Of a DNA stretch of 27,938 nucleotides, positions 21,545 to 27,938 are shown piece by piece; positions within the stretch are counted from its first letter, which is position 1; each line of letters opens with the position of its first letter. The notes below the pieces were generated by a model that worked only from the letters and a program-made list of their open reading frames with translations, did not search any database and was not told the origin of the DNA. The position numbers and the translations under genes are program-made. The DNA lies in NCBI GenBank assembly GCA_022837505.1, contig JALHFZ010000017.1:1-27938 (forward strand). The letters run 5' to 3'. This DNA comes from Synergistaceae bacterium. GTDB taxonomy: Bacteria > Synergistota > Synergistia > Synergistales > Aminobacteriaceae.

Positions 21545-23203
21545 ATGCGTGTGGCCCGTTCACAGACTCCATGGAAGATACTCCTGCTCATCCTTGTTCT
21601 TCTCTCCCTGACCCTGTATTTCCGGGGTCTCGGTGATCACGGCCTCCTCGAACCGGACGAGGGGCGCTATTCAGAAATTCCCCGGGAGATGATGGAGTCC
21701 GGGGACTTCGTCACCCCGAGGCTCAACTACGTCAAGTATTTTGAAAAACCGGTGCTGTCCTACTGGCTCACCGCCGGGGCCTTCGCCCTCTTCGGCGAGA
21801 ACGAGTTCGCCGGCCGCTTCTGGCCCGCCCTCCTCGCCCTCGGAGGGGCCCTCTTCACCTGGATGCTGGCCCGTTTTCTCTACGGAAGGGAGACGGCCCT
21901 TCTCTCCTCGGTCATCCTGGTCACGAGCCTCATCTACTTCGCCATCGGGCAGATCAACATCACGGACATGCCCCTCTCCTTCTTCCTCACCATGGCCATG
22001 ACGGGCTTTTACCTCGGGCTTGAAAAGGACCGGCGGTACTACCTTCTTTTATACGCGGGAATGGCCCTGGCCATCCTCACCAAGGGGCTCATCGGGATCG
22101 TCCTTCCCGGGGGGATCATCTTCTGGTACATGATCCTCACCCGCAAATGGCGCATCCCCCGGTCGGCCCTCTATCTGCCGGGGATCATCCTCTTCTTCGC
22201 CCTCGTCCTCCCCTGGTTCGTCGAGGTCTGCCGCCGGAACGACGACTTCTTCTACTTCTTCTTCGTGCAGGAGCACTTTCTCCGCTACGCCACGAAGATG
22301 CACGGCCGGTACGAGCCCTTCTGGTTCTTCATCCCCATTCTGCTCGCCGGGCTCTTCCCCTGGACGGGGCTGCTCCCGGGAGCCCTCCGGTCGGCGAAAC
22401 CGGCCTCGTGGCGCGCCCTTAAAGAACGCCCCCAGCCGGAGCTCTTCCTCTTTCTCTGGTTCGCCGTGATCTTCCTCTTCTTCTCCCTGTCGAGCTCGAA
22501 GCTCGTCCCCTACATCGTCCCGGTCTTTCCCCCCCTGGCCATCCTCATGGGGCGCCTTCTGGCCAGGCTGGTCACTGAAAAGGAGGCTGCCGGCACCAGA
22601 CGCTTTCTTCTGTGGAGTTCCGCCGCCCTCCTCCCCTTTATAACGGCTCTCCTGGTCTACCCCTTCTTCAACGACCGCCTCCCCGCCGACCGGCTGCTCC
22701 CCTATGGCATTCCCCTGGCCCTTGGTCTCTCCGCTTTTCTGGGAGCGGGGTGGTATTTCTACCGGAAACGGCAGTTCCGGGCTCTGGCTCTCTTCCTCTG
22801 CCTTCTGGCCTTCGCGAATATGTTCGCCTTCAAGAGGCTCTTCACCCTCTACGATACCCTCCTCACAGCCCGGCAGCTCTCGGGAGAGATAGCCGCCCTT
22901 CAGCGGGAGGGGGATATCGTCGCCCAGTACGCAAACTACGACCAGGGGCTCCCCTTCTATCTGAAGGGCCGGATCGTCCTTATAGACTACCTGGGGGAGC
23001 TTGCCTTCGGCGCCGCCCGGGAGACGGACCCGACATGGTTTCTCAAGGGGTCTGAGATGAAGGACCTCTGGAGGGGGGACAAGCGGGTGATCCTCGTAAT
23101 CGACCGGGACAGAAGAGAGCAGGCGGCGGACCTCCTCGGCCTCCCCTCCCTTGAACCGGCGGCGGAGACGGCGGAACGGCTCGTCCTCGTGAACAAACCC
23201 TGA
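21545..23203 (+). CDS. arnT: Lipid A 4-amino-4-deoxy-L-arabinose transferase
   Basis: Membrane glycosyltransferase of the GT-C/PMT class that moves aminoarabinose from undecaprenyl phosphate to lipid A on the outer face of the inner membrane, lowering negative charge. I chose ATG 21545 behind GAAAGG; the open frame upstream lacks a ribosome binding site and family similarity. At 552 aa it equals E. coli ArnT in length. The first periplasmic loop carries the hallmark LLEPDEGRYSEIPREM (D38, E39) followed by FEKPVLSYWLTA. About twelve hydrophobic segments and a C-terminal soluble part follow. The next genes make the donor lipid, which supports ArnT over other dolichyl-phosphate-mannose-type transferases. 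Confidence 0.88.
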   Translation: MRVARSQTPWKILLLILVLLSLTLYFRGLGDHGLLEPDEGRYSEIPREMMESGDFVTPRLNYVKYFEKPVLSYWLTAGAFALFGENEFAGRFWPALLALGGALFTWMLARFLYGRETALLSSVILVTSLIYFAIGQINITDMPLSFFLTMAMTGFYLGLEKDRRYYLLLYAGMALAILTKGLIGIVLPGGIIFWYMILTRKWRIPRSALYLPGIILFFALVLPWFVEVCRRNDDFFYFFFVQEHFLRYATKMHGRYEPFWFFIPILLAGLFPWTGLLPGALRSAKPASWRALKERPQPELFLFLWFAVIFLFFSLSSSKLVPYIVPVFPPLAILMGRLLARLVTEKEAAGTRRFLLWSSAALLPFITALLVYPFFNDRLPADRLLPYGIPLALGLSAFLGAGWYFYRKRQFRALALFLCLLAFANMFAFKRLFTLYDTLLTARQLSGEIAALQREGDIVAQYANYDQGLPFYLKGRIVLIDYLGELAFGAARETDPTWFLKGSEMKDLWRGDKRVILVIDRDRREQAADLLGLPSLEPAAETAERLVLVNKP

Positions 23204-23237
23204 ACCCTTGAAACGCTCAAATTAAGGAGATGTTCGA

Positions 23238-24176
23238 ATGACAGAAGCGCGTCTCGTCTCGGTGATCGTACCGGTCTACAATGAAGAGGATTCCCTGCCC
23301 CATCTTTTTCCCCGGCTGCTCACGACCCTCGAAGGGCTGAACCGCCCCTTCGAGATGATCTTCATCAACGACGGCAGCCGGGACGAATCCCTCAGGATGC
23401 TCTATTCCTTCCACAGGGCAAATCCGAAAACCGTGAGGATAATAGACTTCAACGGCAACTTCGGCCAGCATATGGCCATTATGGCCGGCTTCGACAAGGC
23501 CCGGGGGGAGATCATCATCACCCTCGACGCCGACCTCCAGAACCCCCCGGAGGAGATCCCGAAAATCGTGCAGAAGATCGACGAGGGGCACGATGTGGTG
23601 GGGACGGTCCGGCAGAACCGCCAGGACCCACCCTTCCGGAAGATGGCCTCGAAGATGGTCAACTCAATCACCAACAGGATCACCGGGCTGAAACTCAGCG
23701 ACTACGGGTGCATGCTCCGGGGGTACCGGAGGGATATCATCGAGATCATAAACAAAAGCTGCGAGACCACCACCTTCATCCCCGCCCTGGCCCAGAAGTT
23801 CGCGGTGAACCCCGTGGAGATCCCCGTGGGGCACAGCGAACGGGAGCATGGAACGTCGAAATACAGCTTCTTCCGGCTCATCCGGCTGAACTTCGACCTC
23901 ATGACGGGGTTCTCCCTCTTCCCCCTCCAGGTGGTCACCATGATGGGGATCGCCGTCTCCCTCCTCAGCTTTCTCTTCGGCCTCTTCCTCCTCCTCCGGC
24001 GGATCATCGTCGGACCGGAGGCCGAGGGGGTCTTCACCCTTCTGAACATCAACTTCTTCCTCATGGGGATCACCATGTTCTGCGTGGGGATCACCGGGGA
24101 ATACATCGGCCGGATCTACGTGGAGGTCCGAAAGCGCCCCCGGTACGTCATCCGGAGAGAATGGAAGAATGACTGA
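23238..24176 (+). CDS. arnC: Undecaprenyl-phosphate 4-deoxy-4-formamido-L-arabinose transferase
   Basis: Transfers formylated aminoarabinose from UDP to undecaprenyl phosphate at the cytosolic membrane face. ATG 23238 follows AAGGAG. The 312-aa protein has a GT-A domain (SVIVPVYNEEDSL near 8-20, INDGSRDES, the metal-binding D-A-D at 97-99) and two C-terminal membrane helices (~226-256 and 264-290). Family-specific stretches match E. coli ArnC closely: FRKMASKMVN, DYGCMLRGYRR, EREHGTSKYSF and GEYIGRIYVEVRKRPRY. It overlaps the next gene by 8 bases. Confidence 0.92.
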   Translation: MTEARLVSVIVPVYNEEDSLPHLFPRLLTTLEGLNRPFEMIFINDGSRDESLRMLYSFHRANPKTVRIIDFNGNFGQHMAIMAGFDKARGEIIITLDADLQNPPEEIPKIVQKIDEGHDVVGTVRQNRQDPPFRKMASKMVNSITNRITGLKLSDYGCMLRGYRRDIIEIINKSCETTTFIPALAQKFAVNPVEIPVGHSEREHGTSKYSFFRLIRLNFDLMTGFSLFPLQVVTMMGIAVSLLSFLFGLFLLLRRIIVGPEAEGVFTLLNINFFLMGITMFCVGITGEYIGRIYVEVRKRPRYVIRREWKND

Positions 24177-25095
24177 CCTCACGGCGGTGGTCTTCGCCTA
24201 CAGCGAAGTGGGGTATCTCTGCCTCGGGGAGCTGCTGAAGGCCGGAGTCTCCGTGCTTGCCCTCTTCACCTGCGAGGACGACCCGAGGGAGGAACAGTGG
24301 TTCCCCTCTGTGGCGAAACTCGCCGAAAAAAAGGGAATCCCCGTCTACAGGCCCTCCCGGCTCGGGGACGAAGAATATGCCCTGATCCGATCCCTCGCCC
24401 CGGAGGCGATTTTTTCCTTTTATTACCGGAGCATGATCCCCGAGCGGTTTCTCCCCCTTCCTCCCAGGGGGGCCTTCAACATCCACGGCTCCCTTCTGCC
24501 GAAATACCGGGGGCGGGCCTGCGTCAACTGGGCCGTCCTCAAGGGGGAGACAGAGACGGGGGCCACCCTCCACTTCATGACGAAGAGGGCCGACAGCGGC
24601 GACATAGTGGACCGGCAGGCCGTGCCCATACTCTTTACGGACACCGCCCTGGAGGTCTCCCGGAAGGTGGCCGAAGCGGCCCGGCTCGTCCTGGAGCGGA
24701 ATCTGCAATCCATAGCGGAGGGGAAAGCCTCCCGGACCCCCCAGAGGGAGGAGGAGGCCACCCTCTTCGGACGGCGGACCCCCGAGGACGGACGGATCGA
24801 CTGGCACCAGAGCGCCCTTGAGATCTACAACCTCGTCCGAGCGGTCACCCACCCCTTCCCCGGAGCCTTCACCACTCTGAAGGGAAGAAAACTCTTCTTA
24901 TGGAAGGTCCTTCCCGGAGAAGGAGGAGAAGGGGCTGACCCCCTGCCAGGCACGGTCCTCTCCCTTTCCCCCTTCCGGGTGGCCTGCGGCGAGGGGAGGC
25001 TGACCATCCTCTCCGCCCAGTGGGAGGGGGAGGATGAGCGGCCGGGAGAAGAGGTGTCGGAAGGCCTGCGAACAGGAGACGTTCTGGGAGGCTGA
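24169..25095 (+). CDS. UDP-aminoarabinose formyltransferase (N-terminal half of ArnA as a separate gene)
   Basis: Formylates UDP-4-amino-4-deoxy-L-arabinose using 10-formyl-tetrahydrofolate. The 308-aa product corresponds to the N-terminal domain of E. coli ArnA: VVFAYSEVG at the start, IFSFYYRSMI, then FNIHGSLLPKYRGRA with catalytic N104 and H106, and KRADSGDIV with D142 (equivalents of N102, H104 and D140). FGRRTPEDGRIDWH and the C-terminal formyltransferase subdomain follow. It stops cleanly with TGA; the decarboxylase half is a separate gene about 215 bases downstream, whereas in enterobacteria the two are fused. Start ATG 24169 overlaps arnC. Confidence 0.9.
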   Translation: MTDLTAVVFAYSEVGYLCLGELLKAGVSVLALFTCEDDPREEQWFPSVAKLAEKKGIPVYRPSRLGDEEYALIRSLAPEAIFSFYYRSMIPERFLPLPPRGAFNIHGSLLPKYRGRACVNWAVLKGETETGATLHFMTKRADSGDIVDRQAVPILFTDTALEVSRKVAEAARLVLERNLQSIAEGKASRTPQREEEATLFGRRTPEDGRIDWHQSALEIYNLVRAVTHPFPGAFTTLKGRKLFLWKVLPGEGGEGADPLPGTVLSLSPFRVACGEGRLTILSAQWEGEDERPGEEVSEGLRTGDVLGG

Positions 25096-25144
25096 CTTTT
25101 ATCCGCTGCTTTGAACAAGACGAAACCCGCCGGAAGAATACGAA

Positions 25145-25225
25145 ATGAACGGGAAAAGTCTCGATTCCAGCCTTCAGGAACTTCTTCGCTCATATCGCCG
25201 CACGAACCTGCGGATTGAGACCTGA
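25145..25225 (+). CDS. Possible 26-residue ORF in the gap between the two ArnA-half genes
   Basis: An ATG behind GGAAG opens a 26-residue frame (starts MNGKSLDSSLQELL) ending at TGA. I recognise no family. It is the only short frame with a plausible ribosome binding site in the 214-base gap 25096-25309. It may be chance, or a small regulatory peptide. Confidence 0.2.
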   Translation: MNGKSLDSSLQELLRSYRRTNLRIET

Positions 25226-25234
25226 ACGGCGCTT

Positions 25235-25262
25235 TTTTCAGGATTTTGTTTCGTGATATACT
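25235..25262 (+). promoter_or_regulatory. Possible internal promoter before the ArnA decarboxylase-half gene
   Basis: TTTTCA (25235-25240), a 16-base spacer and TATACT (25257-25262) resemble a sigma-70 promoter in the only long gap of the arn cluster. The -10 matches five of six positions, the -35 four. Confidence 0.45.
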
Positions 25263-25309
25263 GCACGGGGTTTGTGTGCCACAAAAGAAACAATTGGGGA
25301 GGTAACACT

Positions 25310-26332
25310 ATGAATATACTTATCCTCGGGGCGAACGGCTTCATCGGCTCCCACCTCATCGCGGCGATTCTCGAAAAAACAGACTGGACCATCGACGCCT
25401 TCGACCTCACGGACAGCAACATAAGCCAGTACGGAAGCAACCCCGCCTTCACCTTCACAAAGGGAGACATCTTCACCGCCGACGAATGGCTGAAGACCGC
25501 GGTGGAGCGGAGCGATGCCGTCCTTCCCCTCGCGGGGATCGCCAAGCCCGCCTACTATCTCAGCAGGCCCCTGTGGACCTTCGAGCTCGACTTCGAGCAG
25601 AACCTCAAGATCGTCCGGATGTGCGTGGAAGCCGATAAACGGGTGGTCTTCCCCTCCACGTCGGAGGTCTACGGAATGAGCACCGACACGGTTCTGAGGG
25701 AGGACGAAAGCCCCCTCATCGTCGGCCCCATCAACCGGATGCGGTGGATCTACAGCTGCGGCAAGCAGATGCTCGACCGGGTCATTGCCGCCTACGGGCA
25801 GGAGCGGGGGCTCCGCTACACCCTCTTCCGCCCCTTCAACTGGATCGGCCCCCGGCTCGACACCTTTCAGGACGCCGAAGAGCGCACCGCCCGGTCCATC
25901 ACCCAGATGGTCTATGACATCCTCTCAGGGCGCCCCGTCACCCTGGTGAACGGCGGAGAGCAGCACCGGAGCTTCACCCACATCTCCGACGGCATCGCCG
26001 GGCTCCTCGCCATCCTCGCCAACGAGGAGGCGAGCAACGGAAAGATCTTCAATATCGGCAACCCGGGGAACAATGCCTCCATAAAGGAGCTCGCCCACCT
26101 CGTCATCGACATCATGAAGGGGATCCCCGCCTTCGCTGAGGCCGCCGCCAATGCCCGGGTGACCGTCATGCCCGCGGAGGAATACTACGGAAACGGTTAC
26201 GACGACATGCAGAACCGCGTTCCCTCCATCGAGGCCATCGGCACCGCCCTCGGATGGGCTCCCGAAGTTCCTCTGCGGGAGGCCGTCGCCCTCACCATCG
26301 CCAGCTTCGCGGAGCAGCCGGGAGGGAGATAG
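25310..26332 (+). CDS. UDP-glucuronate decarboxylase (C-terminal half of ArnA as a separate gene)
   Basis: NAD-dependent oxidative decarboxylation of UDP-glucuronate to UDP-4-keto-pentose, first committed step to aminoarabinose. ATG 25310 follows GGGGAGG. The 340-aa short-chain dehydrogenase/epimerase fold shows the nucleotide motif GANGFIGSH (7-15), PSTSEVYGM with S118 and E119 (equivalents of E. coli ArnA S433 and E434), Y148 and K152 of the Y-x-x-x-K pair, and EQHRSFTHISD with R220 (equivalent of R619). All residues that separate ArnA decarboxylase from ordinary UDP-xylose synthase appear present. The next gene starts at the base after its stop. Confidence 0.9.
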   Translation: MNILILGANGFIGSHLIAAILEKTDWTIDAFDLTDSNISQYGSNPAFTFTKGDIFTADEWLKTAVERSDAVLPLAGIAKPAYYLSRPLWTFELDFEQNLKIVRMCVEADKRVVFPSTSEVYGMSTDTVLREDESPLIVGPINRMRWIYSCGKQMLDRVIAAYGQERGLRYTLFRPFNWIGPRLDTFQDAEERTARSITQMVYDILSGRPVTLVNGGEQHRSFTHISDGIAGLLAILANEEASNGKIFNIGNPGNNASIKELAHLVIDIMKGIPAFAEAAANARVTVMPAEEYYGNGYDDMQNRVPSIEAIGTALGWAPEVPLREAVALTIASFAEQPGGR

Positions 26333-27259
26333 GTGTCTGAGATTACCCTCGTCCTCAAGACGGATGTAGACACCCTCACCGGATATAGAGAAGGAGTTCC
26401 CTGTCTGCTTGAAATATTTCGGCAGCGGAGGATCTCCTCCTCGATCTTCTTCTCCTTCGGGCCGGACAACTCGGGAAAGGCCCTCCGCCGGATCTTCCGC
26501 AGGGGGTTCGTCAGGAAGATGATCCGCACCCGGGCCCCCTCCACCTACGGCCTCCGCACCCTTCTCTACGGAACCCTTCTGCCCGCCCCTCCCATCGTCC
26601 CGACGGAGCCGGGCATCTTTCTCCGCTCCCTCGACGAGGGGCACGACTGCGGCGTCCACTGCTGGGACCACGTACAATGGCAGGACTGCCTCCCCCGCCT
26701 TTCCCGGGAGGAGATCCGGGAGGACTTCCGCAAGGCCTTCGATCTCTTCGAAGAGTACAGCGGAAGGCGGGCGAAGAGCTGTGCCGCTCCGGGGTGGCAG
26801 GTCACCCCGGACAGCCTAGCCGTGCAGGACGAGCTGAATCTCGACTACTGCAGCGATACCCGGGGGCAGGGATTTCCCTTTCTGCCCCGGATGGGAAAGA
26901 CCACCTTTAAAACCCTTCAGATCCCCACGACCCTCCCCACCCTTGACGAAATCTACGGAAGGGAGGACCTTCCCCGGGAGAAGATCCCCGAATACTACCT
27001 CTCCCTTCTCAAGCCCGGGCTGAACGTCCACACGATCCATGCCGAGATGGAGGGAAGGGGGCAGGCGGGCTTGTTCGAGGACCTGCTTGACCGGTGTCTG
27101 GAAAAGGGAGTTGAATTCCGCACCCTCAGCGATATCGCCCTCGGACAGACCCTGGGCAAATCCCTGCCCCACATCTGCGCCGTGGAGCCGGGGACCCTTG
27201 AGGGACGTTCAGGGACGGTTGCCCTTCAGCGCTGCTCCCGGGAGGAGGAAAAAGCATGA
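26333..27259 (+). CDS. arnD: 4-deoxy-4-formamido-arabinose-phosphoundecaprenol deformylase
   Basis: Removes the formyl group from the undecaprenyl-linked sugar, making transfer irreversible. The 308-aa protein starts at GTG 26333, directly after the previous stop and 6 bases behind GGGAGGG. It belongs to the polysaccharide deacetylase family: L-K-T-D-V-D-T near the start holds the catalytic and metal Asp, and HCWDHVQWQ the metal His pair. REGVPCLLEIF, IFFSFGPDNSG, IPTTLPTLDEIYGRE and TIHAEMEG match E. coli ArnD almost word for word. The C-terminal ~30 residues are unconserved. The stop overlaps ugd (ATGA). Confidence 0.92.
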   Translation: MSEITLVLKTDVDTLTGYREGVPCLLEIFRQRRISSSIFFSFGPDNSGKALRRIFRRGFVRKMIRTRAPSTYGLRTLLYGTLLPAPPIVPTEPGIFLRSLDEGHDCGVHCWDHVQWQDCLPRLSREEIREDFRKAFDLFEEYSGRRAKSCAAPGWQVTPDSLAVQDELNLDYCSDTRGQGFPFLPRMGKTTFKTLQIPTTLPTLDEIYGREDLPREKIPEYYLSLLKPGLNVHTIHAEMEGRGQAGLFEDLLDRCLEKGVEFRTLSDIALGQTLGKSLPHICAVEPGTLEGRSGTVALQRCSREEEKA

Positions 27260-27938
27260 AACTCACCGTGGTGGGAACAGGATATGTCGGCCTCGTCACC
27301 GGGGTCTGCCTCGCGAAATTCGGCAACGACGTGGTCTGCGTGGATACGAACGCCGAAAAAATTGAATCCCTCTCCCGGGGGGAAGTCCCCTTCTACGAGC
27401 CGGGCCTCGAGGAGATCATCGGGAACAACCTGGAGGCCGGGCGCCTCTCCTTCTCCACCGACCTCCCCTCATCTCTGAAGGACGCCACTATCTGCTTCAT
27501 CACCGTGGGGACCCCCTCCCTCGAAGGGGGAGGGGCAGATCTCTGCGCCGTGGAGGCCGTGGCCCGGACGATCGGACAGTCCATGGAGGAGTACAAGCTC
27601 GTGGTAGTCAAATCCACCGTGCCGGTCAACACCTGCGAGTCCGTCCGGAAGGCAGTGGCAGAGGAGCTGGAAAAACGGGGGGCGGACATCCCCTTCGCCG
27701 TGGCCTCCAATCCGGAATTTCTCCGGGAGGGGGCGGCCGTACGGGATTTTCTCGAACCCGACCGGGTCGTCGCGGGGGTGGACTGCGAAGAGTCCGCCGA
27801 GATCATGAGGGAGCTCTACAGCTTTCTCCCCCCTGAAAAAATCCTCTTCATGGATATCCGGTCGTCGGAGATGACCAAATACGCGGCCAACGCCATGCTC
27901 GCCACCCGGATCTCCTTCATGAACGAGATCGCCTCGGT
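27256..27938 (+). CDS. ugd: UDP-glucose 6-dehydrogenase (partial, cut by window end)
   Basis: Oxidises UDP-glucose to UDP-glucuronate, the precursor consumed by the ArnA decarboxylase. ATG 27256 overlaps the arnD stop; GGAGGAGG lies just upstream. The visible 227 residues include the NAD-binding GTGYVGLVTG (7-16), VDTNAEKI, GTPS, VKSTVPV, ASNPEFLREG and the start of the central helix SEMTKYAANAMLATRISFMNE with its conserved Lys. The catalytic Cys and C-terminal domain lie beyond the window. A UDP-mannuronate-type dehydrogenase is less likely in this cluster. Confidence 0.9.
   Translation, partial: MKLTVVGTGYVGLVTGVCLAKFGNDVVCVDTNAEKIESLSRGEVPFYEPGLEEIIGNNLEAGRLSFSTDLPSSLKDATICFITVGTPSLEGGGADLCAVEAVARTIGQSMEEYKLVVVKSTVPVNTCESVRKAVAEELEKRGADIPFAVASNPEFLREGAAVRDFLEPDRVVAGVDCEESAEIMRELYSFLPPEKILFMDIRSSEMTKYAANAMLATRISFMNEIAS

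Overview
The window is GC-rich, tightly packed bacterial chromosome. Outer-membrane lipid A genes (arn), periplasmic binding proteins for an ABC and a TRAP transporter, and a large UPF0182 membrane protein point to a diderm, probably anaerobic, amino-acid or organic-acid using bacterium. Synergistota is my best guess (inference from gene content only; no rRNA or marker gene is present). I saw no tRNA, rRNA, CRISPR, IS element or phage gene.

Layout. (1) 1-4900: leucine biosynthesis operon leuA-leuC-leuD-leuB on +, preceded by a promoter, a 31-codon Leu-rich leader peptide and a perfect terminator hairpin, i.e. a transcription attenuator. (2) 4930-9870: liv-type branched-chain amino-acid ABC transporter (binding protein, two permeases, two ATPases) on +, with its own promoter and a terminator-like hairpin between the binding-protein gene and the permeases. 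(3) 9890-16360, all on -: a catabolic operon read gntR - dctP - dctQ - dctM - two isocitrate-lyase/PEP-mutase paralogues - HpcH/HpaI aldolase. It looks like uptake of a carboxylic acid followed by C-C cleavage to pyruvate-type products; the substrate is unknown. The gntR gene appears to use an AUA start codon. (4) 16470-19360: UPF0182 membrane protein on +, whose promoter sits so close to the start codon that the mRNA should be leaderless. (5) 19380-21000: a lone pilin-like protein (-) and an exported lytic transglycosylase (+), separated by an AT-rich intergenic region. (6) 21020-27938: a small SMR-type membrane protein (-), divergent from a lipid A aminoarabinose cluster on +: arnT, arnC, two separate genes for the formyltransferase and decarboxylase halves of ArnA, arnD, and the start of ugd, cut by the window edge. 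arnB is not in the window.

How the parts work together. Regions 1 and 2 concern synthesis and uptake of branched-chain amino acids. Region 3 is a self-contained uptake-plus-degradation module with its own regulator. Region 6 makes UDP-glucuronate (Ugd), converts it by oxidative decarboxylation (ArnA C-half), formylates the amino sugar (ArnA N-half), transfers it to undecaprenyl phosphate (ArnC), deformylates it (ArnD) and attaches it to lipid A (ArnT). The divergent SMR protein is a candidate flippase. Convergent gene pairs are separated by strong hairpins with A and T tracts on both sides, apparently bidirectional terminators.
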